A stretch of DNA of 64,000 nucleotides, taken from the NCBI GenBank assembly GCA_032073245.1, contig DAMANX010000005.1:129883-193882 (forward strand), read 5' to 3'. The position numbers and the translations under genes are program-made. Every line of letters starts with the position of its first letter. Within the stretch, counting starts at the first letter, position 1. This stretch comes from QVMG01 sp032073245 (GTDB taxonomy: Bacteria > Bacteroidota > Bacteroidia > Bacteroidales > Tannerellaceae). The notes under the pieces were generated by a model. The model was not told the DNA's origin. It did no database searches and saw only the letters and a list, made by a program, of their open reading frames with translations. Positions 1-9,856 of this stretch are shown one piece after another.

Positions 1-3000
1 TTCTTCCAAAGGATGAAAAGGGGCAGACGGAGATATTACGCATTTTAGTGGAAGAGACGGAAAAGGACGGGCTCAATCTGATGCATTTGCGGAAGGTGCC
101 TGTAAATTCGGGGATTCTGGGGGAGAGTGCGTTGGCTTCGGAGCCGGATATCAAGCAGTTGTTTATTACCGGAGGGAATGATCCGGAAGAGCTAGAGCTG
201 AAACTTTACCGGATAAGGAAGCGTATCGAAAAGAGGGTGGCTGCCAGTGGGGTTTCTTCAAAAAAGGATTTCTATATCATTTCGCTATCCACTAAAAATA
301 TTGTTTATAAGGGGATGCTGGAGTCTATGCAGCTTCGTCATTATTTTCCGGATCTGACGAACCATTATTTTACAAGTGGGGTGGCGCTGGTGCATTCGCG
401 GTTTAGTACGAATACGTTTCCGACATGGAGCCTTGCACAACCGTTTCGCCTGCTGGCGCATAATGGGGAGATCAATACGGTGCGGGGTAACCGTTCGTGG
501 ATGGAGGCGCGTGAGAGTGTGTTGTCATCACCCGCGATACCGGATATAAATGAGGTTCGTCCGATTATTCAACCGGGCATGAGCGATAGTGCTTCGCTGG
601 ATAATGTATTGGAGTTTTTGGTGGCTTCCGGGATGTCGTTACCACATGCGATGGCGATGTTGGTACCGGAGAGTTTTAATGAGAGTAATCCGATCTCGGA
701 GGATCTGAAAGCTTTTTATGAATATCATTCTATCCTGATGGAGCCGTGGGACGGACCGGCGGCGTTGTTGTTCAGTGACGGGCGTTATGCCGGTGGGATG
801 TTGGACCGTAACGGGCTGCGGCCTGCGCGGTATCTGATTACGAAAAATGATATGATGCTGATTGCTTCCGAGGTGGGGGTAATGGATATAGACCCGAATG
901 AGATCAGGGAGAAGGGGCGGTTGCAGCCAGGTAAGATATTGATTGTGGATACCGAAAAAGGTAGGATTTATTATAATGAGGAGCTGAAAAGGGAATTGGC
1001 GGAAGCTAAACCTTATAAAACATGGCTGGCTAATAACCGGGTTGAACTGGATGAGTTGAAATCGGGCCGTAAGGTTTCACATATCGTGGAGGGGTTGGAG
1101 AATAAGCTGGATATTTTCGGGTATAGCCGGGAGGATATAGAGCGGATTATTCTTCCGATGTCGACCGGGAAAGCTGAGCCGGTCGGTTCGATGGGTAATG
1201 ATACGCCATTGGCAGTACTTTCTTCCCAGCCGCAGAGTTTGTTCAATTATTTCCGTCAACAGTTCGCACAGGTGACCAATCCTCCGATCGATCCGATCCG
1301 TGAAGAGTTGGTGATGAGCCTTACGGAGTATATCGGGGCTGTGGGGAATCATATTCTTATGCCGGATGAAAATCATTGTAAGATGGTGCGCCTGAATCAT
1401 CCCATCCTGACGAATACGCAGTTGGATCTTTTGTGTAATATCCGTTACAAAGGTTTCAAATCGGTCAAACTTCCAATGGTGTTTGATGTTTCCAAAGGAG
1501 ATGCCGGATTGCATAATGCGTTGGAGCAGTTATGCAGTCAGGCGGAAAAGTCGGTTACAGAAGGTGTGAATTATATTGTGTTGAGTGATAAATGCGTGGA
1601 TAGCCGACTGGCTCCCATACCTTCGTTATTAGCGGTGAGTGCGGTGCATCACCATCTGATCTCGGTACAGAAACGCGTCCAGACGGCACTGGTGGTTGAG
1701 ACGGGAGAGATGCGCGAAGTGATGCATGCTGCTTTGCTCCTGGGCTATGGTGCGAGCGCTGTGAATCCTTATATGTCGTTTGCCATTATTAAGGATCTGG
1801 TGAACCGTCAGGAGATACAGCTTAATTATGAGACGGCGCGGAAACATTATATCCAGGCGGTTTGTAAGGGTTTGTTGAAGATTATGAGCAAGATGGGCAT
1901 CAGTACTATCCGCAGTTACCGCGGAGCGAAATTGTTTGAGGCGGTGGGTTTGAGTACGGATGTTACCCGGAAGTATTTCGGGGGTACGACAAGCAATATA
2001 GGCGGGATCGGCCTGGAGGAGATAGCGGCTGATATACTTCGGTTGCATCAGTATGCTTTCAGGGATTCCCGGGAAGAAATACGGGTTCATAAGGGGCTTT
2101 ACAGTTTCCGCAAAGACGGTGAAAAACATGCCTGGAACCCGGAGACGATCACTAAACTGCAACTGGCTACCCGCCTGGGTAGTTATGAGTTGTTCCGGAA
2201 GTATAGCCAGGCTGTGGATGAAAAAGAGTCACCTCTCTTTATCCGCGATTTCTTTGCAGTTAAAAAGAGAAAGCCCGTGCCTGTCGGAGAGGTCGAACCG
2301 GCCGCGGAGATTATGAAACGTTTTGTGACGGGGGCTATGAGTTATGGTTCGATCAGTAAGGAAGCACATGAAACAATGGCTTTGGCGATGAATAAAATAC
2401 ATGGCCGGAGTAATACGGGTGAAGGGGGAGAAGACCCTGCCCGTTTCGCACCCCGTCAGGATGGTTTATCCCTGCGTTCGGCCATTAAACAGGTGGCTTC
2501 GGGACGTTTCGGGGTGACGACGGAGTATCTGGTGAATGCCGATGAGATACAGATCAAGATTGCGCAGGGCGCTAAACCGGGTGAAGGGGGACAGTTACCG
2601 GGGTATAAGGTCGATGAGGTGATTGCCCGTACCCGCCATTCCATTCCGGGAATCTCGTTGATATCTCCGCCTCCACATCATGATATTTATTCGATCGAGG
2701 ACCTGGCGCAGTTGATTTTTGACCTGAAGAACGTAAATCCCGGTGCGGAGATAAGTGTTAAGCTTGTATCTGAAAGCGGTGTCGGCACGATTGCTGCCGG
2801 GGTAGCCAAAGCAAAGGCCGACCGTATCATTATTTCGGGTGCAGAAGGAGGAACGGGGGCTTCTCCGATCAGTTCCATCCGGTATGCGGGTTTGCCACCG
2901 GAGATGGGGTTGTCGGAAACGCAGCAGACGTTGATCATGAACGGATTGAGGGGACAGGTACGTTTGCAAACCGATGGGCAGCTGAAAACGGGCCGTGATA

Positions 3001-4229
3001 TTATCTTAATGGCCTTGCTGGGTGCCGAAGAGTTCGGGTTTGCCACCTCTGCCTTGATTGTTATGGGGTGTGTAATGATGCGTAAATGTCATTTGAATAC
3101 CTGCCCTGTCGGTGTTGCGACTCAGGATGAGGAGTTGCGTAAGCGTTTCCTCGGCAAACATGAGTATCTGGTAAATTTCTTCCGTTTCCTTGCGGAGGAG
3201 GTGCGCGAACATCTGGCCGCCATGGGTTACACACGGCTGGAGGATATTATCGGGCGGACTGATCTGATCGAGCGTAAACCTTCCAATCGTATGCATAAAC
3301 ATGACTTATTAGATTTCAGCAGGATCTTATATACGCCCGACACAGACGGCAAATATGCCATTCGTCACACCCTGCCGCAGGTTCATGACATCGATCAGGT
3401 GAAAGATACCGGCATTATCCGTCAGGCCATGCCGGCAATCCGGATGAAGAAAGAGGTTTCTCTCGATTATACAATTATGAATACCGACCGTTCTGTAGGC
3501 GCGATGTTATCGGGTGAGATAGCTAAAAGGTATGGTAATGCCGGACTGCCGGATAATACGTTGAATATAAAATTCAAAGGTTCGGCCGGTCAGAGTTTCG
3601 GCGCTTTCCTGGCGCACGGCGTCCATTTCCGTCTGGAAGGGGAAGCGAACGATTATCTGGGCAAAGGGTTAAGCGGCGGACGTATCAGTCTGATGCCGCC
3701 CGTGCGTTCCACGTTTGTTGCCGAAGAGAACACGATCGCGGGGAACACGCTTCTCTATGGTGCGACAAGTGGTGAGGTGTATATCAATGGTAAGGTAGGC
3801 GAACGCTTTTGTGTGCGTAACAGCGGCGCTATTGCTGTGGTGGAAGGTGTAGGCGATCATTGTTGTGAGTATATGACCGGCGGACGGGTAGTGGTATTGG
3901 GTGAGACGGGGCGCAACTTTGCCGCGGGAATGAGTGGCGGTGTGGCTTATGTCTGGAACCGAAAGGGGGATTTCGATTTCTATTGTAATATGGAGATGGT
4001 GGAGCTTTCGCTGATTGAGGATAGCGCTGCACGAAAGGAATTGCATGGCCTGATCCGTAAACATTACCGGTACACGGGAAGTCACCTGGCGAATGAGATT
4101 TTAGAGAAATGGGACCGGTATGTGGAGGAATTCATTCAGGTGGTACCTATTGAATATAAACGTGTCTTACAGGAAGAACAGATGCAGAAACTGCAACGTA
4201 AGATTGCGGAGATGCAACGGGATTATTAA
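1..4229 (+). CDS. gltB: Glutamate synthase large subunit (5' end outside window)
   Basis: Transfers the amide nitrogen of glutamine to 2-oxoglutarate, forming two glutamates, together with GltD. The reading frame is open from base 3 (LPKDEKGQTEILRILVEET...), so the GTG at 48 is not the true start and the gene begins before the window; the amidotransferase N-terminus with its nucleophilic Cys is missing here. Visible parts are the rest of the class II amidotransferase domain (SRFSTNTFPTW, LAHNGEINT), the central domain, the FMN-binding synthase barrel (GGTGASP), the 3Fe-4S cysteines in CHLNTCPVGVATQ and the C-terminal GXGXG beta-helix (YMTGGRVVVLG, NFAAGMSGG). Stop and gltD start overlap as TAATG, indicating translational coupling. 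The identification is secure. Confidence 0.97.
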   Translation, partial: LPKDEKGQTEILRILVEETEKDGLNLMHLRKVPVNSGILGESALASEPDIKQLFITGGNDPEELELKLYRIRKRIEKRVAASGVSSKKDFYIISLSTKNIVYKGMLESMQLRHYFPDLTNHYFTSGVALVHSRFSTNTFPTWSLAQPFRLLAHNGEINTVRGNRSWMEARESVLSSPAIPDINEVRPIIQPGMSDSASLDNVLEFLVASGMSLPHAMAMLVPESFNESNPISEDLKAFYEYHSILMEPWDGPAALLFSDGRYAGGMLDRNGLRPARYLITKNDMMLIASEVGVMDIDPNEIREKGRLQPGKILIVDTEKGRIYYNEELKRELAEAKPYKTWLANNRVELDELKSGRKVSHIVEGLENKLDIFGYSREDIERIILPMSTGKAEPVGSMGNDTPLAVLSSQPQSLFNYFRQQFAQVTNPPIDPIREELVMSLTEYIGAVGNHILMPDENHCKMVRLNHPILTNTQLDLLCNIRYKGFKSVKLPMVFDVSKGDAGLHNALEQLCSQAEKSVTEGVNYIVLSDKCVDSRLAPIPSLLAVSAVHHHLISVQKRVQTALVVETGEMREVMHAALLLGYGASAVNPYMSFAIIKDLVNRQEIQLNYETARKHYIQAVCKGLLKIMSKMGISTIRSYRGAKLFEAVGLSTDVTRKYFGGTTSNIGGIGLEEIAADILRLHQYAFRDSREEIRVHKGLYSFRKDGEKHAWNPETITKLQLATRLGSYELFRKYSQAVDEKESPLFIRDFFAVKKRKPVPVGEVEPAAEIMKRFVTGAMSYGSISKEAHETMALAMNKIHGRSNTGEGGEDPARFAPRQDGLSLRSAIKQVASGRFGVTTEYLVNADEIQIKIAQGAKPGEGGQLPGYKVDEVIARTRHSIPGISLISPPPHHDIYSIEDLAQLIFDLKNVNPGAEISVKLVSESGVGTIAAGVAKAKADRIIISGAEGGTGASPISSIRYAGLPPEMGLSETQQTLIMNGLRGQVRLQTDGQLKTGRDIILMALLGAEEFGFATSALIVMGCVMMRKCHLNTCPVGVATQDEELRKRFLGKHEYLVNFFRFLAEEVREHLAAMGYTRLEDIIGRTDLIERKPSNRMHKHDLLDFSRILYTPDTDGKYAIRHTLPQVHDIDQVKDTGIIRQAMPAIRMKKEVSLDYTIMNTDRSVGAMLSGEIAKRYGNAGLPDNTLNIKFKGSAGQSFGAFLAHGVHFRLEGEANDYLGKGLSGGRISLMPPVRSTFVAEENTIAGNTLLYGATSGEVYINGKVGERFCVRNSGAIAVVEGVGDHCCEYMTGGRVVVLGETGRNFAAGMSGGVAYVWNRKGDFDFYCNMEMVELSLIEDSAARKELHGLIRKHYRYTGSHLANEILEKWDRYVEEFIQVVPIEYKRVLQEEQMQKLQRKIAEMQRDY

Positions 4230-5686
4230 TGAATAGAAAGGTTATGAGTAAAGCGAATGCTTTTTTAAAAATAGACAGACAGGAAGCGGGCTACCGCCCT
4301 GTAGAGGAGAGAATTGCGGACTACAGCGAGGTGGAACAGACGTTGTGTGCCAGCGAGCGCCGTAACCAGGCGTCACGCTGTATGGACTGCGGCGTTCCGT
4401 TCTGCCACTGGTCGTGTCCGCTCGGCAATAAGCAACCCGAATGGCAGGAGCTATTGTATCAAGGACGCTGGCGTGAGGCTTATCTTGTATTGGAGCAGAC
4501 ATGCGACTTTCCGGAATTTACCGGGCGCATCTGTCCTGCTTTGTGTGAGAAAGGGTGTGTACTCAATCTAAGTATGAACCAGCCGGTTACTATCCGCGAG
4601 AATGAGGCCGCCATTATGGAAGCTGCTTTCCGGGAAGGGTATATTCAACCGGTCCGGCCGGTCCGCAACGGGAAGAAAGTTGCCGTGATCGGTAGCGGCC
4701 CTGCTGGACTGACAGTGGCCAACCGCCTGAATCGGAAAGGGTATGAAGTGACTGTTTTCGAGAAAGACGAACTACCCGGCGGATTGCTTCGTTTCGGCAT
4801 TCCTAATTTTAAGCTGGGAAAACACATTGTCGACCGCCGCATCCGCCTGATGGAGGAAGAAGGCGTTATCTTTCAGTGTAAGACGTGCATCGGCAAAGAG
4901 CTTTACATACATGAGATAGCCCAATCATTCGATGCCGTCTGTGTGGCAATAGGTTCGGGGGTAGCCCGTGACTTGCCGGCAGAAGGAAGAGAACTGAAAG
5001 GGATTTATTTCGCCCTCGACCTGCTGGGGCAACAAACACGCTTACTGGAAGGTATTCTGCCGCCTTCCGGGCAAAAGATATCCGCAAAGGACAAAAAGGT
5101 TTTGGTTATCGGAGGAGGTGATACGGGTAGCGACTGTGTCGGGACTGCCAACCGTCACGGCGCTTCTTGTGTTACCCAGATCGAGATCATGCCTCAGCCT
5201 CCTGTTGGTTTCAATCCTGCTACTCCCTGGCCTATGTATCCGCAGATTCTCAAGACAAGCAGTAGTCATGAGGAGGGATGTGTACGGCGGTGGAGTCTGG
5301 CGACAAACCGTTTTGTCGGTGAAAAAGGGGTACTTAAAGGAGTGGAGGTAGAAGAAGTGGAATGGATTGCTCCTGCCAATGACGGCCTGACGGGTGTAAT
5401 GAGTGGTCCGGGTCAGATGAAACCGACCGGAAAGAAAGAGATTATCGAAGCCGACCTTGTATTCCTTGCCCTCGGATTCGTACACCCGGAACAGGAAGGG
5501 CTGATACGGGAACTCTCCCTTAATACGAATGAACGCAAAAACATTGTAACGGATAACGACGGATATACGGCAACGGGCAATGTCTTTGCCTGCGGCGATG
5601 CTACGTCAGGGGCCAGTTTGGTGGTAACGGCTATGGCATCGGGCCGCAAGACGGCGGAAGGTATTCATCGGTTTTGCATGGGGTAG
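4229..5686 (+). CDS. gltD: Glutamate synthase small subunit
   Basis: NADPH-dependent partner of GltB that passes electrons through Fe-S clusters and FAD to the FMN site. The N-terminus carries cysteine clusters for 4Fe-4S centres (CMDCGVPFCHWSC, ICPALCEKGC); then come an FAD dinucleotide-binding motif (VIGSGPAGLTVANRL) and an NADPH-binding motif (VIGGGDTGSDCVG). At 485 aa it has the usual family length. The start at 4229 overlaps the gltB stop by one base; an in-frame ATG at 4244 has a GAAAGG just upstream and is an equally good start. It forms a two-gene unit with gltB. Confidence 0.96.
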   Translation: MNRKVMSKANAFLKIDRQEAGYRPVEERIADYSEVEQTLCASERRNQASRCMDCGVPFCHWSCPLGNKQPEWQELLYQGRWREAYLVLEQTCDFPEFTGRICPALCEKGCVLNLSMNQPVTIRENEAAIMEAAFREGYIQPVRPVRNGKKVAVIGSGPAGLTVANRLNRKGYEVTVFEKDELPGGLLRFGIPNFKLGKHIVDRRIRLMEEEGVIFQCKTCIGKELYIHEIAQSFDAVCVAIGSGVARDLPAEGRELKGIYFALDLLGQQTRLLEGILPPSGQKISAKDKKVLVIGGGDTGSDCVGTANRHGASCVTQIEIMPQPPVGFNPATPWPMYPQILKTSSSHEEGCVRRWSLATNRFVGEKGVLKGVEVEEVEWIAPANDGLTGVMSGPGQMKPTGKKEIIEADLVFLALGFVHPEQEGLIRELSLNTNERKNIVTDNDGYTATGNVFACGDATSGASLVVTAMASGRKTAEGIHRFCMG

Positions 5687-5815
5687 AGGAGGCTACTCTT
5701 TATACACATCTTTCGGACTGTACCAAGTGAACTATCTGAAAAGATATAAAAGAATGATAGATAAATAGAATGAATAACTTAAAAAATGCTCTTTTAATTG
5801 TCAGTTGTGTTCAGT

Positions 5816-5828
5816 TTCGCTAAGCGAA
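5816..5828. promoter_or_regulatory. Short palindrome before asnB
   Basis: TTCGCT-A-AGCGAA is a perfect 6+6 dyad 37 bases before the asnB start codon, followed by two copies of TTGTCAATTG-like sequence. It could be an operator or a leader hairpin; no regulator can be named. Confidence 0.35.
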
Positions 5829-5865
5829 TGTTGTTTGTCAATTGTCAATTGGAGCGAAGATTATT

Positions 5866-7530
5866 ATGTGCGGAATAACAGCTATATTTAATATACACGG
5901 CGACACGGAAAAACTCCGGAAACAGGCATTGGAAATGAGTAAACGAATCCGTCATCGCGGACCGGACTGGAGTGGTATTTATACCGGGCGGACAGCCATT
6001 CTTGCCCATGAACGCTTGTCGATTGTCGATCCGATCTCAGGCGGACAGCCGCTGAAAAGCAAAGACGGTCAACTTATCCTTACGGTAAACGGAGAGATAT
6101 ACAACCACCGGGAGATACGCCAGCAGCTTGAAGGTGAATATGACTTTCAAACCGGCTCGGATTGCGAAGTGATCCTTGCCCTCTACCGGAAAAAAGGGCC
6201 GAAGTGTATCGAAGACCTAAGCGGCATTTTTGCCTTTGCCATTTACGATGAGGCCAACGACGAATACTTTATAGCTCGTGACCCGATCGGTGTGATCCCG
6301 ATGTATTTTGGTTACGACAATGAAGGACACCTGCTTGTTTCCTCCGAAATGAAAGGGCTGGAAGGATTTGCTACGGCCTATAAACCTTTCCCGCCGGGAC
6401 ATTATTTCCACAGTCATGACACGGAACTGGTCAGTTGGTATGAGCGCGACTGGATGGATTATGAACAGGTAAAGGATAATACTGCAAGCGTAACGGAACT
6501 GCATGACGCATTCGAAGAGGCTGTACAACGTCAGTTGATGACTGATGTTCCCTATGGTGTTCTGTTATCCGGCGGGTTGGATTCTTCTATCACTTCCGCC
6601 ATAGCCAAACAATATGCTTCGAAACGTATCGAGACTGGTAGCCAGGCTGATGCCTGGTGGCCGCAACTCCATTCGTTTGCCATCGGGCTGGAAGGCTCGC
6701 CCGACCTGATAGCAGCCCGGAAAGCAGCCGACTATATCGGAACTGTTCACCACGAAGTGCATTACACCATCCAGGAAGGATTGGATGCCCTGCGTGACGT
6801 AATCTACCATATTGAAACCTATGATGTCACGACTGTACGCGCCTCTACGCCCATGTACCTGATCGCCCGGGTAATTAAAAGCATGGGCATCAAGATGGTA
6901 CTGAGTGGGGAAGGGGCCGACGAAGTTTTCGGCGGCTACCTTTATTTTCATAAGGCGCCCGACGCGAAGGCTTTCCATGAAGAAACGCTACGGAAGATTA
7001 ATAAACTCCATCTCTACGATTGCCTACGTGCCAACAAAAGCCTGTCGGCGTGGGGAGTAGAGGGTCGTGTACCATTCCTCGACAAGGAATTCCTTGATGT
7101 AGCGATGCGGATCAACCCGAAGGCCAAAATGGCTCCGGGAACGACCATTGAAAAGAAAATTCTCCGCGAAGCATTCTCGGATCTGTTACCTGAAGAAATT
7201 GCCTGGCGACAGAAAGAACAGTTCTCCGATGGCGTGGGTTATAGCTGGATTGATACGTTGCGGCAGGTAACTTCCGAACAGGTGAGCGACGAACAGATGA
7301 ATCGTGCCGACAGACGTTTTCCGGTCAATCCGCCGAGGAACAAGGAAGAGTACTACTACCGTTCCCTCTTCGAAGAGCTTTTTCCCAGCGAAAGTGCCGC
7401 CCGTTCGGTGCCCTCCGTTCCCAGTGTGGCCTGTTCCACGGCGGAAGCCCTGGCATGGGATACCGCCTTTCAAAATCAGAATGAACCCTCGGGCCGTGCC
7501 ATCCGGGGCGTACATCAGGCATCCTATTAA
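5866..7530 (+). CDS. asnB: Asparagine synthase (glutamine-hydrolysing)
   Basis: Converts aspartate, ATP and glutamine to asparagine. The start is set at 5866 because it puts Cys at position 2 (MCGITAIFN), the required amidotransferase nucleophile; an upstream ATG at 5842 would bury it. GGAG lies about 11 bases before the start. Motifs seen are RHRGPDWSG and NGEIYNH in the glutaminase half, the ATP pyrophosphatase loop LSGGLDSS, and SGEGADEVFGGY in the synthetase half. The C-terminus (PSVACSTAEALAWD) is that of the E. coli AsnB type. It follows gltBD and precedes glnN, so four nitrogen-assimilation genes lie in a row. Confidence 0.96.
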   Translation: MCGITAIFNIHGDTEKLRKQALEMSKRIRHRGPDWSGIYTGRTAILAHERLSIVDPISGGQPLKSKDGQLILTVNGEIYNHREIRQQLEGEYDFQTGSDCEVILALYRKKGPKCIEDLSGIFAFAIYDEANDEYFIARDPIGVIPMYFGYDNEGHLLVSSEMKGLEGFATAYKPFPPGHYFHSHDTELVSWYERDWMDYEQVKDNTASVTELHDAFEEAVQRQLMTDVPYGVLLSGGLDSSITSAIAKQYASKRIETGSQADAWWPQLHSFAIGLEGSPDLIAARKAADYIGTVHHEVHYTIQEGLDALRDVIYHIETYDVTTVRASTPMYLIARVIKSMGIKMVLSGEGADEVFGGYLYFHKAPDAKAFHEETLRKINKLHLYDCLRANKSLSAWGVEGRVPFLDKEFLDVAMRINPKAKMAPGTTIEKKILREAFSDLLPEEIAWRQKEQFSDGVGYSWIDTLRQVTSEQVSDEQMNRADRRFPVNPPRNKEEYYYRSLFEELFPSESAARSVPSVPSVACSTAEALAWDTAFQNQNEPSGRAIRGVHQASY

Positions 7531-7609
7531 TATATATCTTATACAGACCGTAATCATTCGGGAGGTTTGTCGAAAAAAAACGTATTCATATATAATAAAT
7601 TAAAAAATT

Positions 7610-9799
7610 ATGTCAAAGCTTAGATTCAGAGTAGTAGAAGCCGCTTTCAAAAAGAAAGCCGTTGAAGTAATCACTCCGGCGGAACGCCCGTCTGAGTATT
7701 TCGCCAAATACGTATTCAACCGTCAGAAAATGTTTAAATACCTTCCCGGTAAGGTATATGAAAAACTCGTCGACGTCATCGATAACGGTACGATCCTTGA
7801 TCGTAGCATCGCCCATGAAGTAGCCGAAGGAATGAAGAAATGGGCCATGGAAATGGGCGTCACTCATTATACCCATTGGTTTCATCCTCTGACTGAAGGT
7901 ACTGCCGAGAAGCATGACTCTTTTATTGAACACGACGGCAAAGGAGGAATTCTCGAAGAATTCTCCGGCAAACTTCTTGTACAACAAGAACCCGACGCCT
8001 CCAGCTTCCCCAGCGGAGGAATCCGCAACACCTTCGAAGCACGCGGATACACAGCCTGGGACCCGTCTTCCCCGGCGTTTATAGTTGACGATACCTTATG
8101 TATTCCGACGATCTTTATTTCCTACACAGGAGAATCGCTCGACTACAAAGCACCCTTATTGAAAGCCCTTCGCGCAGTCGATAAAGCAGCTGTCGAAGTA
8201 TGCAAATACTTCAACCCCGATGTCAGAAAAGTATACTCATACCTTGGATGGGAACAGGAATATTTCCTGGTAGATGAAGGACTCTACGCCGCTCGTCCCG
8301 ACCTCCTGCTTACAGGACGCACTTTGATGGGACACGACAGCGCCAAGAATCAACAATTGGAAGACCATTACTTCGGCGCCATACCGACCCGTGTAGCCGC
8401 CTTTATGAAAGACCTTGAGATAGAGGCTCTCAAACTGGGAATACCAGTGAAGACCCGGCACAACGAAGTAGCGCCAAACCAATTTGAACTAGCACCCGTA
8501 TATGAAGAATGCAACCTGGCAGTAGACCATAACATGCTCATCATGTCACTGATGCGCAAAATATCACGCCGCCACGGTTTCCGCGTCCTGCTCCACGAAA
8601 AACCTTTCAAAGGAGTTAACGGCTCAGGTAAACACAATAACTGGTCACTTGGAACCGATACGGGTATTCCTCTTATGGCACCCGGCAAAACACAGGAAGA
8701 AAACCTACGTTTTATCACCTTTGTTGTAAACTCTCTGATGGCTGTCTACCGTCATAACGGACTGCTGAAAGCAAGCATCTCGAGCGCTACCAACGCCCAT
8801 CGCCTCGGAGCTAATGAAGCCCCGCCGGCGATTATCTCCTCGTTTCTAGGTAAACAATTATCGGAGGTACTCACCTACATCGAAACGAGCGAAACCAACG
8901 AACTCTTTACCGTAGCAGGAAAACAAGGCCTGAAACTCGATATTCCTCAGATTCCCGAGCTGATGATCGACAATACCGACCGCAACCGCACCTCACCCTT
9001 TGCATTTACAGGAAACCGCTTTGAATTCCGCGCCGTAGGCTCAGAAGCCAACTGTGCCTCCGCCATGATCGCTCTCAACACTGCCATGGCTGAACAACTA
9101 ATTCTTTTCAAACAACACGTAGATGCCCTGATCGAGAAAGGCGAAACCAAAATATCCGCTATCCTTGAAATCATCCGCGAATACATCAAAATAAGCAAAC
9201 CGATCCACTTCGACGGCAACGGCTACTGCGACGAATGGAAAAAAGAAGCACGCGAACGCGGCCTTGATTGTGAAACCAGTGTTCCCCTTATCTTCGACAA
9301 CTACCTCCGTTCGGATACTATCTCGATGTTCGAAAGTGTCGGTGTCATGAGCAAAAAAGAACTTGAAGCCCGTAACGAAGTAAAGTGGGAAACCTACACC
9401 AAAAAAATCCAAATAGAAGCCCGCGTCCTTGGTGACCTGGCGATGAACCATATCGTACCTGTTGCCACCGCCTACCAAACCGACCTGATCAACAACGTTC
9501 ATCGTATGAAAGACCTCTTTCCCCACGAAAAATGGGAAAAGCTTTCCAACAAAAACCTTGTCTTGATCGAAGAAATTGCTGAACACACTACCTTTATTGA
9601 AGAACATGTAGGCACAATGATCGAAGCCCGAAAAAAAGCAAACAAGATCGACAGTGAACGCTCCAAAGCTATCGCCTACCATGATAAAATTGCCCCAATG
9701 CTCGAAGAGATCCGTTACCACATCGACAAACTCGAACTCATCGTCGACAACCAGATGTGGACTCTACCTAAATACCGTGAACTATTATTTATCCGATAA
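7610..9799 (+). CDS. glnN: Type III glutamine synthetase
   Basis: Makes glutamine from glutamate, ammonia and ATP. At 729 aa it is far longer than GlnA (about 470 aa) and matches the GSIII family common in Bacteroidetes. GSIII-type sequences visible are GWEQEYFLVD, KTRHNEVAPNQFE, HEKPFKGVNGSGKHNNWS (ammonium and glutamate site) and NRTSPFAFTGNRFEFRAVGS near the ATP site. Its codons are more C-ending than those of its neighbours, as expected for a highly expressed gene; this also creates long antisense open frames. A strong hairpin terminator follows. Confidence 0.96.
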   Translation: MSKLRFRVVEAAFKKKAVEVITPAERPSEYFAKYVFNRQKMFKYLPGKVYEKLVDVIDNGTILDRSIAHEVAEGMKKWAMEMGVTHYTHWFHPLTEGTAEKHDSFIEHDGKGGILEEFSGKLLVQQEPDASSFPSGGIRNTFEARGYTAWDPSSPAFIVDDTLCIPTIFISYTGESLDYKAPLLKALRAVDKAAVEVCKYFNPDVRKVYSYLGWEQEYFLVDEGLYAARPDLLLTGRTLMGHDSAKNQQLEDHYFGAIPTRVAAFMKDLEIEALKLGIPVKTRHNEVAPNQFELAPVYEECNLAVDHNMLIMSLMRKISRRHGFRVLLHEKPFKGVNGSGKHNNWSLGTDTGIPLMAPGKTQEENLRFITFVVNSLMAVYRHNGLLKASISSATNAHRLGANEAPPAIISSFLGKQLSEVLTYIETSETNELFTVAGKQGLKLDIPQIPELMIDNTDRNRTSPFAFTGNRFEFRAVGSEANCASAMIALNTAMAEQLILFKQHVDALIEKGETKISAILEIIREYIKISKPIHFDGNGYCDEWKKEARERGLDCETSVPLIFDNYLRSDTISMFESVGVMSKKELEARNEVKWETYTKKIQIEARVLGDLAMNHIVPVATAYQTDLINNVHRMKDLFPHEKWEKLSNKNLVLIEEIAEHTTFIEEHVGTMIEARKKANKIDSERSKAIAYHDKIAPMLEEIRYHIDKLELIVDNQMWTLPKYRELLFIR

Positions 9800-9820
9800 T
9801 AGATTGTTTTGAATGTTATG

Positions 9821-9852
9821 AAGAAGGCGCCTGGGAAGGTGCCTTCTTTTTT
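9821..9852. terminator. Bidirectional intrinsic terminator
   Basis: AGAAGGCGCC...GGTGCCTTCT forms a stem of about 10 bp with a short loop, followed by TTTTTTG on the plus strand and preceded by an A-rich stretch. It separates glnN (plus) from the converging permease gene (minus). Confidence 0.85.
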
Positions 9853-9856
9853 GTTT

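Noticed and set aside
1629..2162. Antisense frame inside gltB (177 codons) and similar ones at 1077-1514, 2595-2969 and 5042-5485
   Set aside because: Low-complexity His/Arg-rich translations opposite well conserved coding sequence.
9098..9721. A 207-codon antisense frame inside glnN
   Set aside because: Explained by the strong codon bias of glnN; Phe/Val-rich translation with no recognisable domain and no ribosome binding site.
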